The translations under genes were made by a program, and so were the position numbers. Below are positions 25,372 through 35,185 of a DNA stretch of 46,759 nucleotides, one piece after another. The notes below the pieces were generated by a model. That model did not search any database, was not told where the DNA came from, and worked only from the letters and a program-made list of their open reading frames with translations. The DNA is from a virus. Numbering within the stretch: position 1 is the stretch's first letter; each line of letters starts with the position of its first letter. The stretch spans positions 1 through 46,759 of IMG/VR virus record IMGVR_UViG_3300037041_001139; one strand, 5' to 3'.

Positions 25372-26436
25372 ATGAGCGCAATACCTGAATGTTTACAGTT
25401 AGCAATAGGATTAACTAGGGTTGACCCTGATTGTGTCGATGATTACGTTATTGATTACAGTACGTCTTCATCTGGTTTGTATTTGGATGAGCTGAAGGGG
25501 ATTGACCTATTAAGATTCTCTGAATTGGGTGGAGATACGGACGTTTGGCAGAAGATGGACAACGCCCGCAATAATGCCATAGTAACTTTTAAGGTTGATT
25601 TATTCAGGGAAATGAGCAAGTACCTAGAGGCACGGCATCACCCTTTCTCTGGGAATATCGGACAAACCAAATGGATTGGAAGTACTTTACTTTCGAACTA
25701 CAAAGGCTTAAAGATATTCAGCGATGTAAACGGGGCAACCATTCGAATCAGAGGGTTTAACCTGATGCTCGAAACTACCGAAACCGTTACGCTGGAAGTT
25801 TGGACGGAAGAGGAGCAGCTAATCACCTACTCGCTAACAAGCCAAGCAGGAAAAAACAAAGTCAATACTTTAGCAACCCCATTAGAACTTGAACTGGACA
25901 AGGAGTACTTCTTTATCTACCAGTCCAATGGAAAGGTACTTAAAAACAAGTTAACCTGTGGTTGTGGTGGTTTTAAGTGGTGTTACAGCCATGAGAAACC
26001 GTGCTACTCACGAAGTAGGGATAACTGGACTCAGTGGATGATGGTAGCGGGTATTGTTGGCAGTGATACGAGCGATCTGGATTCTTGGTCACAATCACAC
26101 TATGCGCACGGGTTATCGATTATTGCTGATACGAGGTGTAACTCCTTCGGGATTATCTGCAATGACGGGATGGATTTTCAGAACGACCCAATCTCTTTAA
26201 GTGTTGCAATGGCAATACTTTATAAATCTGGGGAATATTTACTTGATTACATTTTGGATTCTAACGAGGTCAATCGGTACACGTTACTAAGTGCGGAAAC
26301 GATTGATGTAAATAGGCTATTCTTCCAGAGCCGATACGCTGAAATGGTCAACTACATAGCAAAGGAAGTTGACTATAATGCGAACGACTGCTGGAGGTGT
26401 AAGGATAAAATAACAGTAAGAGGACAAAGACTTTAG
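25372..26436 (+). CDS. head-tail connector-region structural protein, function unknown
   Basis: This 354-residue protein has a helical start, a beta-rich middle (ATIRIRGFNLMLETTETVTL), a cysteine-rich insert (CGCGGFKWCYSHEKPC) and a helical end. It takes the place of head-tail adaptor genes after the capsid, but is longer than most adaptors. The insert could be a zinc site. No family is recognised. Confidence 0.5.
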   Translation: MSAIPECLQLAIGLTRVDPDCVDDYVIDYSTSSSGLYLDELKGIDLLRFSELGGDTDVWQKMDNARNNAIVTFKVDLFREMSKYLEARHHPFSGNIGQTKWIGSTLLSNYKGLKIFSDVNGATIRIRGFNLMLETTETVTLEVWTEEEQLITYSLTSQAGKNKVNTLATPLELELDKEYFFIYQSNGKVLKNKLTCGCGGFKWCYSHEKPCYSRSRDNWTQWMMVAGIVGSDTSDLDSWSQSHYAHGLSIIADTRCNSFGIICNDGMDFQNDPISLSVAMAILYKSGEYLLDYILDSNEVNRYTLLSAETIDVNRLFFQSRYAEMVNYIAKEVDYNANDCWRCKDKITVRGQRL

Positions 26437-26437
26437 T

Positions 26438-27043
26438 ATGCAAATCCAACTTGGTGACTTTATTAGGCGTTTTGATGCAACGATTCTTGATATAGAACAC
26501 GATCAAGGGAAGTTGTTATTGGAGGCTGCTATGGACGCTAAGGCTACTGTAATAAAACGTATTATTGAAACAGGTATTAACCACGAAGGGGGTAGGTTCG
26601 GATCTCCGAATAATCCTGGGGGGTATTCTCGCAAACCAATGCTTGTTAATGGTAGTTCCTTCTGGAAAAAGTCAGGTAATGAATCTATTGCAGGAAGTAA
26701 AGAAAAGCGCAAAGAGCTGAAATGGGTAACGATTAAGAAGGGCGGAAGAACAATAAAACTCTATGAATTAGAGGGTGGTTACGAGCAGTTCAGACAGCTA
26801 CAGGGCAGACAAACTGCGCACGTTGACTTTTCGTACACGGGAAGGATGTGGGCAAATACGGATATTATTTCCAAGTCAGAGAATAAGGTTGTTATTGGCG
26901 CACAGTCAGAGGAGAACAGAAAGAAAATGGAAGGGTTAACTGAGCGTTTTGGAACAATTCTGGCGTTAAACGATGTGGAAATTGATACCTTGCGGGACAA
27001 CTACATACATTCAGTAAAGGCAATATTTGATAAGCGACTATGA
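26438..27043 (+). CDS. neck / head-closure protein (gp10-like position)
   Basis: This 201-residue protein has a helical start (LLLEAAMDAKATVIKRIIET), a glycine-rich loop (GGRFGSPNNPGGYSRKP) and a later SYTGRMWANTDI. The layout and place are those of HK97 gp10-like neck proteins. The call is by position and general pattern only. Its stop overlaps the next start. Confidence 0.5.
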   Translation: MQIQLGDFIRRFDATILDIEHDQGKLLLEAAMDAKATVIKRIIETGINHEGGRFGSPNNPGGYSRKPMLVNGSSFWKKSGNESIAGSKEKRKELKWVTIKKGGRTIKLYELEGGYEQFRQLQGRQTAHVDFSYTGRMWANTDIISKSENKVVIGAQSEENRKKMEGLTERFGTILALNDVEIDTLRDNYIHSVKAIFDKRL

Positions 27044-27642
27044 ACATAGAAATAGCTGAAATACTCAAGGGGTACTTAACGGGTGCTTCGTTCGTGGATA
27101 AACTGGCAGGGTTGGTTCAAACCATGCGAATAGGTATCACAGATGACAAGGGCGCACGGGTAGAAACGATTTACCCCGTTTCTTGCCTATATACCTTCGA
27201 TGAGTGCAAGACTGGAAAATACGCTGAATTAGTGCCTAATTCTAAGTATAGTTCAATTCTTTACTTTGAGGACAACGGGATTACATTTGGTGATAAGGTT
27301 GGACGGTGGCAGGATGTGGAGAGCAAGCTAAAACTGGTTTGCTGGGCGAACATGAAGAAGCTGAATAAAGCGGATTATAATAGTGCCAATATGATCGCTG
27401 AAATTCTCTATTTGTTTCCTGATATGCCGATACAAACCACTGTATTTAAGAACCTATCTATTCGGGTAACGGGTCAGGATATTCGCAACAGTGCTATATT
27501 CGGGAAGTATAGGTACAACGAGCCGTTAACCCAATACTTGATGTACCCCTTTGATTACTTCGCTTTGAATATTTCAGTAAGCTATAAGATAATACCTAAA
27601 TGCTATGAGCCTAACGATAACCCTGCTCCTAATTGCCCTTAG
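27040..27642 (+). CDS. tail completion / terminator-like protein (by position)
   Basis: This 200-residue alpha/beta protein lies between the neck gene and the chaperone genes, where tail-terminator proteins usually are. No motif is recognised. It overlaps the membrane protein gene by 38 bases. Confidence 0.45.
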   Translation: MNIEIAEILKGYLTGASFVDKLAGLVQTMRIGITDDKGARVETIYPVSCLYTFDECKTGKYAELVPNSKYSSILYFEDNGITFGDKVGRWQDVESKLKLVCWANMKKLNKADYNSANMIAEILYLFPDMPIQTTVFKNLSIRVTGQDIRNSAIFGKYRYNEPLTQYLMYPFDYFALNISVSYKIIPKCYEPNDNPAPNCP

Positions 27643-27895
27643 CGGTGTTTGCGTTTCGAGGGTAATAACCTTAGAGGGGGAACTATTCTACTTCTACTGG
27701 AAATTAATTGAGCCGCTGCCCGACTGGTTGAATAAACCGTTAGGGGGTTGCTCAAAATGCTTCACGGGACAGATTGCGTTCTGGAGTTATATTTTTCTTT
27801 TCGATTACAATTTATTCTACCATATACTATTCACACTTTCTGCTATTACCATAGCGTACATTGTGGATTTAATAATCACTAAATTGGAGGACTAA
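27605..27895 (+). CDS. small membrane protein, DUF1360-like
   Basis: This 96-residue protein has an N-terminal membrane segment, a loop GGCSKCFTGQIAFWSY with a CxxC, and a C-terminal membrane segment (HILFTLSAITIAYIVD). This resembles the DUF1360 phage/bacterial membrane proteins I know, of unknown function. Embedding in the tail region is unusual. Membrane action during infection is possible. Confidence 0.55.
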   Translation: MSLTITLLLIALSGVCVSRVITLEGELFYFYWKLIEPLPDWLNKPLGGCSKCFTGQIAFWSYIFLFDYNLFYHILFTLSAITIAYIVDLIITKLED

Positions 27896-27897
27896 TC

Positions 27898-28068
27898 ATG
27901 GGAGCACCAAAAGGTAATAAGAATGCTGCTGGGAAAAGAAGTGGAATTCGTAAAAATTATGGCAGAAAGACAAAAAGACACAAAGAGATAACAGCAGCAA
28001 AGAAACAATCTGAAAATCGTTTATTTGCCGCAAGAATGAAAAATATATTAAATCCAACATGGAGGTAA
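27898..28068 (+). CDS. small basic protein with GAPKGNKNA motif
   Basis: This 56-residue protein starts MGAPKGNKNAAGKRSG and is rich in Lys, Arg and Asn; such starts are common in small phage proteins of unknown role. It has a good ribosome-binding site (GGAGG, seven bases before the ATG). The next gene also has GGAGG, overlapping the stop of this one. It may bind nucleic acid. Confidence 0.55.
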   Translation: MGAPKGNKNAAGKRSGIRKNYGRKTKRHKEITAAKKQSENRLFAARMKNILNPTWR

Positions 28069-28073
28069 ATTAA

Positions 28074-28580
28074 ATGACTGAACTAATTGAGGTTGATTTT
28101 AGCAAAAAGTTATTTGACTGTGACGGATCGAAATGGTTTGTTGAGGATTCCATTTCATTCGAGCGTTACATGGCACTGGAGGAGATTGCCATTGAGTTTG
28201 GTTTTTCTGCCACGTTTGCTGATATGTTCAAAAACCTTCGCAAGTTGTGGGATTTACACAACCAGTTAAAGTTTGGGGAATCGGCTGTGATACTACACAA
28301 TATGATGAAGGGAATTGTAAATCTGGAAGAGAAGAAACCCGATGCTGCTTTGAGAATTTGTGCGCTGTTTATTAATGAGGAGAATGAGGACAGAACCGAG
28401 TACAATGAAGCCAAGATGCGGGGTAAGATTGATCGCTGGGGGAAGGAGTGCAGTGTAAACCCTTTTTTTCATATGGCGGGCAGTCTTGTGAACGGTTGGC
28501 TACCCGCTTACAGAATCAGTTTAAATCATTCTTTCCTCACGGAAAAAACCAAGGATTCAGATACATTGACACCGAAGTAA
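28074..28580 (+). CDS. tail assembly chaperone, unshifted form (gpG-like)
   Basis: This 168-residue helical protein lies directly before the tape measure gene, the usual place for the tail assembly chaperone. A phase-correct slippery run TTTTTTT at 28463-28469 lets ribosomes move to the -1 frame, which stays open to 28711. The arrangement is that of lambda gpG/gpGT. The last 37 codons of this frame would be lost in the shifted product. Confidence 0.65.
   Translation: MTELIEVDFSKKLFDCDGSKWFVEDSISFERYMALEEIAIEFGFSATFADMFKNLRKLWDLHNQLKFGESAVILHNMMKGIVNLEEKKPDAALRICALFINEENEDRTEYNEAKMRGKIDRWGKECSVNPFFHMAGSLVNGWLPAYRISLNHSFLTEKTKDSDTLTPK
28463..28469 (+). promoter_or_regulatory. -1 programmed frameshift site
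   Basis: Seven T residues are in the right phase for the X-XXY-YYZ rule (codons TTT TTT in the 28074 frame). A slip of -1 enters the frame that ends at 28711. The two frames overlap over more than 100 bases, as in other siphovirus chaperone pairs. Confidence 0.65.
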
Positions 28581-28711
28581 AGCAGCTAAGAGAGGGATGG
28601 AGCAGCACCCTGTTTGATTTAACCAAGGGCGATGCAGTACAGATGAAGGAGCTGAGAAGAATGGATGTGTTTGAGTTTTTTAGTTACATGCAGAATTTTA
28701 AAAAAAAGTAA
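28469..28711 (+). CDS. tail assembly chaperone, -1 frame extension (gpT-like)
   Basis: This -1 frame part has no good independent start and is best read as the C-terminus of a fusion: 132 residues from 28074 plus 80 residues from here, about 212 in all. It includes HGKNQGFRYIDTEVKQLREG and a helical end RRMDVFEFFSYMQNFKKK. In known phages the fused form recruits the tail-tube subunits to the tape measure protein. Confidence 0.6.
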   Translation, partial: SYGGQSCERLATRLQNQFKSFFPHGKNQGFRYIDTEVKQLREGWSSTLFDLTKGDAVQMKELRRMDVFEFFSYMQNFKKK

Positions 28712-28712
28712 G

Positions 28713-31169
28713 ATGGCTACAGAGATCGATATGACATTAGTTGCTGATAATAGTCAGTATATTGCTAAACTAAAGGAAGCCCAGCAAGCAAACCAAAATT
28801 TATACAACCAAACTGAGAGTAATACAAAAAAACAAGGTAGTTTAATAGATAGTATTAGTAATAAACAATCATCAAGTGCTGGTGGAATAATCAATAATAG
28901 CAACAAAATTGAAGCAAAAACAGTATCAATGGGGGATAAAATAAATGCACTAAAATCTATATGGGCTAAAATTCTTATTGTAGGAGCCGCATTTGGTGTT
29001 GTTTTAAAACTTGTGCATCAGGGGATGTTATTAACATCAGAAGGAGCTGATGCTTTAAAAGTTCGTGCCGCTGGATTAAAGTCTGGGCTAGATTACTTGA
29101 AGGTTTCATTAGCCTCTTTAGATTTTGAAAATTTAACTACCAATTTCTTTAAATTTATTGAAATAGGGAAAGAGTATCAACGAACACTAAATAATATTGC
29201 AGACAGCAATTCTGCCCTATCAATACGCCAAGGAGAACTTGCCATAAAAACAGAACAACTTGAAAAAACATACAGGAGCCAGAACATACCGCTGACTAAA
29301 AGGAGACAAGCTTTGTTAGAACTTTTAGAAGCTCAAAAACAATTTAACACAGAGTCGCTTGCCGTTGCAAATAAAGGGTTAAATAATGAATTATTTGTAG
29401 CAACATCACAAACCAAGTTAAGTGAAGATGAATTAAAAGACTTAGTAAAAAACTATGATTTAAGGGTTGATAAAATGGAGGCTCAGATTCAGGCGGCAAG
29501 AGATAATTCTCAGATGCTGGCAACCATGAGTGAGGGCGAAATTAAATTTATTAAAAAACACAATAAAGAATTATACGATGAGCAGGGGAATTTTATAGGA
29601 TTATCTATAGAAGAAGCGGATAAATATCAGGCGATGTTAAAAGGATTGGGTAAATTAAAACCAGAAACAAAAGACGCTCTTGTTGCTGCATGGAATAATG
29701 TATTAAGAGTACAGGCGCAGTATGAGCAAGGAACGGAAAGAGCTACTATAAAATTAAGTGAATTTGATAAAGGAATACTTGATTCGGCAGAAGACGTTTT
29801 AAAAAAATATGCAGAATACTTTACTAAATTAGAAGCTCTTCGCAACAAGAACCGAGAATCAGAAATAGCCCAACTCGAAGGGGTTGATAAGATAAACGCT
29901 CAGGAGAAGTATGAACTCGAATCTCTTGATAAAACAGAACAGTTTTTAATTAAAGAATATAAACTGAATGTTACCAGTATTGAGGAAATACAACGTGCAA
30001 AAGAACTCATTACTTTAATAGCAAACAAAAAGCGTATTGAACTTGAAAAGCAAGCAGAGAATGAGCTACGAGATATAAACAAAGCGGCGTGGGATGATAA
30101 ACTAAATTTTGAAAAGAAATATGCAGAAAATGAATTAGAATTAATTGGTGGAACTGAAGAGGATAAGATTAATCTTCAGATTGAAGATAATAAAAAACGT
30201 ATTAAGGAATTAAATAAATCGTTAGACCCAAAAGACTGGGAGGTTGGGGCGTTACTTCTTCAAGAGAATGAAATACTTAAGAAGAAAATAGAGGCATTAT
30301 GGGATGGCAAATCATTAGCGACAAAGGTTTTGCATTGGATGGGGTTTGCCGATGACCAAATACAACCGATTATTGATGCAGCCCAATCCGTTTTTGATTC
30401 GATAAAACAGATAACTGACCAACGGGTAGAGGACGCTGAAAGACAGACCGACATACTCAATCAGCGCATTGAAGAGGAGCAAAACGCCCTTGAAACCGAA
30501 AAGGATTTAATGGAAAAAGGGTTTGCATCGAACGTAAGAGCAAAAGCAAACGAGATAGAACTGCTAAAACAGCAACGGGATAAGGCGTTAAAGGAAGAGG
30601 AAAAGGCAAGAAAAATTCAGAATGCGCTAGATACAGCAACTCAAACATCCAATCTAATTACAGCATCAACCAATATAATAAGAACGTTAACATGGGCTAA
30701 CCCACTAGGAGTTATTCTTAGCTCTATCGCAATAGGGCTAATGTTCTCAACCTTTTTAGCAGCAAAAATACAGGCAAGAAAAGCAGCGCAACTGGCAGAG
30801 GGCGGTTCTGGAACCGTAAAGGGTAAACGACACTCCGAGGGCGGAGAAGCATTTTTAAATCATGTTGAAGTTGAGGATGGAGAGGCATGGGGTGTTCTTT
30901 CAAGGGGAGCAACCGCCAAGTACGGCAATGAGTTCCATCAGGTAATCAAGGCTTTTAATAAAGGGGATATAAAGAAGTTTAGGGCGCAACCAAATCTAAA
31001 ACCAGTCATCAATATTTCCAGCGACCTTTCAGAAAAAAGGTTAAGCAGCATCGAACGGGAGATGAAGCAGCTGAATAAGCATTTTACCGACAACGGGGAA
31101 AGAACAGAACTGGCGGATCGTACCATAATCAGAAAAAATCATCATACACGGGTAATAAGAAAACGATGA
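28713..31169 (+). CDS. tape measure protein
   Basis: I read it from ATG 28713, just after the chaperone stop; an in-frame ATG at 28665 lies in the chaperone frame. The 818-residue protein is long and mostly coiled coil (KKRIKELNKSLDPKDW, NQRIEEEQNALETEKDLMEK) with hydrophobic segments near residue 85 (KILIVGAAFGVVLKLVHQGM) and near 660-690 (LGVILSSIAIGLMFSTFLAA). It sets tail length and is expelled at infection. A tail of this size fits a siphovirus. Confidence 0.8.
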   Translation: MATEIDMTLVADNSQYIAKLKEAQQANQNLYNQTESNTKKQGSLIDSISNKQSSSAGGIINNSNKIEAKTVSMGDKINALKSIWAKILIVGAAFGVVLKLVHQGMLLTSEGADALKVRAAGLKSGLDYLKVSLASLDFENLTTNFFKFIEIGKEYQRTLNNIADSNSALSIRQGELAIKTEQLEKTYRSQNIPLTKRRQALLELLEAQKQFNTESLAVANKGLNNELFVATSQTKLSEDELKDLVKNYDLRVDKMEAQIQAARDNSQMLATMSEGEIKFIKKHNKELYDEQGNFIGLSIEEADKYQAMLKGLGKLKPETKDALVAAWNNVLRVQAQYEQGTERATIKLSEFDKGILDSAEDVLKKYAEYFTKLEALRNKNRESEIAQLEGVDKINAQEKYELESLDKTEQFLIKEYKLNVTSIEEIQRAKELITLIANKKRIELEKQAENELRDINKAAWDDKLNFEKKYAENELELIGGTEEDKINLQIEDNKKRIKELNKSLDPKDWEVGALLLQENEILKKKIEALWDGKSLATKVLHWMGFADDQIQPIIDAAQSVFDSIKQITDQRVEDAERQTDILNQRIEEEQNALETEKDLMEKGFASNVRAKANEIELLKQQRDKALKEEEKARKIQNALDTATQTSNLITASTNIIRTLTWANPLGVILSSIAIGLMFSTFLAAKIQARKAAQLAEGGSGTVKGKRHSEGGEAFLNHVEVEDGEAWGVLSRGATAKYGNEFHQVIKAFNKGDIKKFRAQPNLKPVINISSDLSEKRLSSIEREMKQLNKHFTDNGERTELADRTIIRKNHHTRVIRKR

Positions 31170-32911
31170 GCATAGTAGGGGCAGGATATGAGTTTACTGT
31201 TGAAAATGCGGGGGTTGTAAAAGATGTTTACCCCGTTAACTACCGTTCGTGCAGTATTCGAAAGGAAGAGCAGGATAACCTAATATTTTTACGAACTAAG
31301 TTTAGCGGTTCTTTACTATTCATAAACGATGCAAGTAATGGAATAGATGATTTTAACTACTTTTTTAATATTGACCGAAACACAAATACTCGATGCAATG
31401 AGCTGGAAATAAAAATATATAATAATGGTATTTTATGCTATACGGGTTATTTTTCGGTTAATAAAGGTTCTTTCGATGTGGATAACTGCAAGTTTATCGT
31501 TACCCCTGAAACAGATGATAAGTACAGAGACATATTCGATAAATGGAATGAAGAGGTAAATATCATTGGAAAAACATTAGCGGTTACAGTACAATCACCA
31601 AATATTGTATTTCCAACAGCACCATACACTCGATGTATGTGGATGCTAGACATCATTGAATATTTATGCCAGCAGTTAATTCCTAGTGCTACTATCAGCA
31701 GCGATTTTTTTACCTTTGCAACGGATTGCGTAACATTAGACACCAATAAAAATCTTAACATAGCAATCGCCCAAAAAAGTGATATTGTCACCCCGTCAAG
31801 TTCAGAACCTGCCACAATAGCCATGCTTTCGTTTTCGCAGATGATGGACATTCTAAGAATTATGTTCAACGTGTACTGGGATTATGATGAGGTGGAAAAT
31901 GAGTTTATCATCGAGCATATCAGTTTCTTTGAAACAACAACAATAGTCAATACAAGAACGGATGCGCTGACCATTGGGAAAAATAAATACTCCTACGAAT
32001 CAATGAAAATCCCTTGGCGAGAGGTGTTTCATTTTATGGAATCACACTATGACGATTTTGTAGGAATGCCAATTGAGTATAGTGGTGGTTGCGTATCTAC
32101 CGAACCAACAGAAAGGGTAGTAGAGTACTCAATACCTGTAACAACGGATATTGAGTGGATTGAAAACACCGACAAGGATGTTTCTATATCAAGCGAAGGG
32201 TTTGTGCTACTAGCCACAGAAGACGTAGGCGGAGTATGGACGATAATGTCACAGGTTGGATACCTTTCCTACTCGGCAAAGATTAACGCCTCTCTGAGCT
32301 GGGCGAATTTACATCTGAACTATCAGCGGCACAACAGGGATTTAATCAACGGGCTGATCAATGGTCTTACGATGGTGTTTTGTTCCAGTAAACGATTAAT
32401 AAAACAGGTAGAGATTAGCATAGGAAACTGTGATTGTCCTCCAGAATACGCAAAGTACAAAACGGAATTAGGTGATGAGTATCTAGGTGGAGAGTACGGC
32501 TACCCTTCAGTTATTGATGTTACATTTAACGGGCTAACTAAGTTAAACCTAAAATACGGAGAACCAGAAAACCCGAACGAAGGGGTAGTAAACCCGTACA
32601 TTATCGGATTTGGTATGTTTTCCAGAGTAGAAACAGCCGATCCGATGAGCTACTGCAATAACGAGGGGGGTTGCGGAGAGGAGTATTGGGGTTATGCGTA
32701 TCAGAATTGGGCTACTCTGGTGATGTACTGGGATGCAGCAGGAACTATTCCTATAAACACAACGGGCGTTCATATGTACTACATGAACGGGTGTAATGTC
32801 ATTCCTGGAACAGAGGGAGATTTAGAACCCACTTACGGTTTTGTTGGTTGGTGGGAGTTGAACGAATTAAGCGCACTGGTTGAGTATCACTTATGCGATG
32901 CACCACACTAA
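31166..32911 (+). CDS. baseplate / distal tail protein
   Basis: This 581-residue protein follows the tape measure gene with a four-base overlap, where distal-tail and baseplate hub proteins are found. It is beta-rich, and its C-terminal part has several cysteines (CNNEGGCGEEYWGY). No catalytic motif is recognised, so the call is by position. Confidence 0.55.
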   Translation: MSIVGAGYEFTVENAGVVKDVYPVNYRSCSIRKEEQDNLIFLRTKFSGSLLFINDASNGIDDFNYFFNIDRNTNTRCNELEIKIYNNGILCYTGYFSVNKGSFDVDNCKFIVTPETDDKYRDIFDKWNEEVNIIGKTLAVTVQSPNIVFPTAPYTRCMWMLDIIEYLCQQLIPSATISSDFFTFATDCVTLDTNKNLNIAIAQKSDIVTPSSSEPATIAMLSFSQMMDILRIMFNVYWDYDEVENEFIIEHISFFETTTIVNTRTDALTIGKNKYSYESMKIPWREVFHFMESHYDDFVGMPIEYSGGCVSTEPTERVVEYSIPVTTDIEWIENTDKDVSISSEGFVLLATEDVGGVWTIMSQVGYLSYSAKINASLSWANLHLNYQRHNRDLINGLINGLTMVFCSSKRLIKQVEISIGNCDCPPEYAKYKTELGDEYLGGEYGYPSVIDVTFNGLTKLNLKYGEPENPNEGVVNPYIIGFGMFSRVETADPMSYCNNEGGCGEEYWGYAYQNWATLVMYWDAAGTIPINTTGVHMYYMNGCNVIPGTEGDLEPTYGFVGWWELNELSALVEYHLCDAPH

Positions 32912-32917
32912 ATAATT

Positions 32918-34282
32918 ATGCAGACGATTAACTTTAAAAAATACTGGGAAGAGCTAAACTTCATTAAGAATGATTCCTGCTTTATTGCAAAGGTAAGCAT
33001 GGATCATATACCTCCTTTTTACCTAGTTTCAGACTCTCCAACAATCACCTCAATAGAGATAAAATGCAAGGATTCATCCGATCACGAAACCCTAACTTTA
33101 GTAACAGAAGCAACGCTAAATAGCGATGGTACTTACACGCACACATACGCAGGGGGTGATTCTTTTGCGAATTGCGGAGTGTTCTTTTTAGAAATAGTTT
33201 CTGTGTCAGATACCTTTTACTCTGAACTATTTTCGGTTGAGGATATAGAGGATAATAAGTTACCGTTTACAAGCGATGTTCCTGCTTGCACCAACTTATA
33301 TACCGATAGCAGAGATTCAAAAACATACACAACGGTAGAAATAGGTAACAGGTGCTGGATGAAGCAGTCATTTCGATATTTAGAGGGAATGACATCAGGG
33401 GTAGATTATTTTCACCCGTACAACCCAATACTCGATCCTACTTACGGACTTGTTTATAATTACAATACTATAAAGAATACCAACTTTTTACCCTTGGGCT
33501 GGAGGTTGCCAACAGAGGAGGATTTCGAGGATTTAATAGATGCTATCGGGGGAGTGCTTGAAGGGCATAAGCTGAAAGCGGTAGGTACAACATACTGGAC
33601 AACCCCGAATACAGGGGCGAGCGATGATTTTGGTTTCTTTGCAGTAGCAGCAGGGTACTACTCAACCTCAATGAAAAAAAGGGGGGAGTTAAATGTTTTG
33701 TTCTGCGATGCGATTATTTACCCTGCTAATTTTAGAACGTATGAGCTATCCTATGACAGTGCGGAACTCGTTAAGTCGAATAGAGCAAAAACAGATTTTG
33801 TAAGTGTCCGATTGGTTCGGGATTTAACGGTTAAACTCTATCAGGATAAAAAGGATGAGCTACACCTACCCATTAAATTCAATGAGCTACTGGATATAGA
33901 TACGAATATATCTACGATTATAAGCAACAGCGTTTTACCAAGATTTGTCTTCAAAACAGGAAATGAAACAACTGGAGTAATTACCATTAATCAAATATCG
34001 TGGGATGGGTTAACTACTATTCCAATTGCAGCCACAATTGTAACAGAGTTAATAGAAGGGAAAAGGTATTACTACTCAACCGAGGAGGTAATTGATTTGG
34101 ATTGTGGTCTTTGGTACTTTCAGATCATTGACGGAGCAAGGGTGTACTACTCTAATTTACTAAATATATCGGACATTCTACAACCCTCTGCTTGTGATGC
34201 TATACTGATAACAGAGCATGACGAGTGGACTGTCATAACTGAGAAAGGGGATATTATAATACTCGAATCATGCACGATTTAA
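32918..34282 (+). CDS. baseplate protein with FISUMP (C-type-lectin-like) domain
   Basis: This 454-residue protein has an N-terminal beta domain like baseplate upper proteins. From about residue 125 to 300 it has a Fibrobacter-succinogenes-major-paralogous-type domain: YTTVEIGNRCWMKQSFRYLE, LPLGWRLPTEEDFEDLIDA, LKAVGTTYWTTPNTGASDDF and FVSVRLVRD. Such domains have a C-type-lectin-like fold and are widespread on Bacteroidota surfaces; on a tail they may bind host sugar or protein. A second beta domain follows. Confidence 0.65.
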   Translation: MQTINFKKYWEELNFIKNDSCFIAKVSMDHIPPFYLVSDSPTITSIEIKCKDSSDHETLTLVTEATLNSDGTYTHTYAGGDSFANCGVFFLEIVSVSDTFYSELFSVEDIEDNKLPFTSDVPACTNLYTDSRDSKTYTTVEIGNRCWMKQSFRYLEGMTSGVDYFHPYNPILDPTYGLVYNYNTIKNTNFLPLGWRLPTEEDFEDLIDAIGGVLEGHKLKAVGTTYWTTPNTGASDDFGFFAVAAGYYSTSMKKRGELNVLFCDAIIYPANFRTYELSYDSAELVKSNRAKTDFVSVRLVRDLTVKLYQDKKDELHLPIKFNELLDIDTNISTIISNSVLPRFVFKTGNETTGVITINQISWDGLTTIPIAATIVTELIEGKRYYYSTEEVIDLDCGLWYFQIIDGARVYYSNLLNISDILQPSACDAILITEHDEWTVITEKGDIIILESCTI

Positions 34283-34292
34283 TACGAAATAT

Positions 34293-34703
34293 ATGGACAT
34301 AAAAGTAAAAGTATCAGATTTTAGCCCGCTTCCTTCCTTTGATAGAAGTTATTTAGTATCGCTATCAGAAACAGATGTAGATAGCTACCAGGTAACTTTT
34401 GGGGAGTTATATGACCATATTAACGGGATAGATAGACAGGGTATAAAAGCAGCAGATATGATGTATCAATTTGCCGTTGAATCAGTGCTAAATTCAATTG
34501 ATTTTAGAAAAACAGCAGGAACGCCAGCGGTAAAAATTGGAACAACTCTCGGAGGGGATGAGCTGATGTTTAGCACGGTAATAACAGGCGATTCAATAAA
34601 TGGTTTCAATCTTCCATTTGATGCTCTTTCTATTATATACATTGGGATAAGCGGTGGGTCTGTTGATGTAAATATTCGAACACTAAGCAACTACTTTTTA
34701 TGA
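34293..34703 (+). CDS. tail-region hypothetical protein
   Basis: This 136-residue protein contains LPSFDRSYLVSLSETDVDSY and a beta-rich second half (FDALSIIYIGISGGSVDVN). It lies in the baseplate region with a four-base overlap to the next gene. No family is recognised. Confidence 0.45.
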   Translation: MDIKVKVSDFSPLPSFDRSYLVSLSETDVDSYQVTFGELYDHINGIDRQGIKAADMMYQFAVESVLNSIDFRKTAGTPAVKIGTTLGGDELMFSTVITGDSINGFNLPFDALSIIYIGISGGSVDVNIRTLSNYFL

Positions 34704-35110
34704 ACACTTACCTGAAATTAGAGTATACTAATTCCTGCGATCTAGGAGAAATTCCCTACTCTGTTATTGATGATTTAGTATTTGTCATATACCTAGATGC
34801 GGATGTTAGCGAAACGTTTGAAGAGTACGAAGAAGAGGGGGAAGAAAACGGGTATAAAGAGTTTACACCAACATTTAGAAGGACAACAAAAAAGTATAAA
34901 ATAAAAACCGACTTACTCCCAGAGCATCTTATTGATGCGTTACAGAGAATGAAATTACACGATACCATAACCCTTACATTTAAGACGGGGCAGGTAGAAA
35001 CGATAAATCACGTAACCATTGAAACGGATTACCCATTTGATGATCGCTACGCAAAAGCGGTGATAACGTTTGACATTGGGGAGAAGGTTGTAGTCGGAAA
35101 GTGCTGTTAG
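34700..35110 (+). CDS. tail-region hypothetical protein
   Basis: This 136-residue acidic protein has a Glu-rich loop (EEYEEEGEENGYKEF) between strands and ends in CC. No family is recognised. The 75-base gap after it is A/T-rich, with a GGAGG site before the next gene. Confidence 0.45.
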   Translation: MNTYLKLEYTNSCDLGEIPYSVIDDLVFVIYLDADVSETFEEYEEEGEENGYKEFTPTFRRTTKKYKIKTDLLPEHLIDALQRMKLHDTITLTFKTGQVETINHVTIETDYPFDDRYAKAVITFDIGEKVVVGKCC

Positions 35111-35185
35111 TAATTATTAATTATTTGAACTGAATATTATAAGTTGTTAATTTAACGATTATTTACTAAACATGGAGGATTAAAA

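Noticed and set aside
32918-34282. Diversity-generating retroelement acting on the lectin-fold domain
   Set aside because: No reverse transcriptase gene and no template/variable repeat pair could be found in the window.
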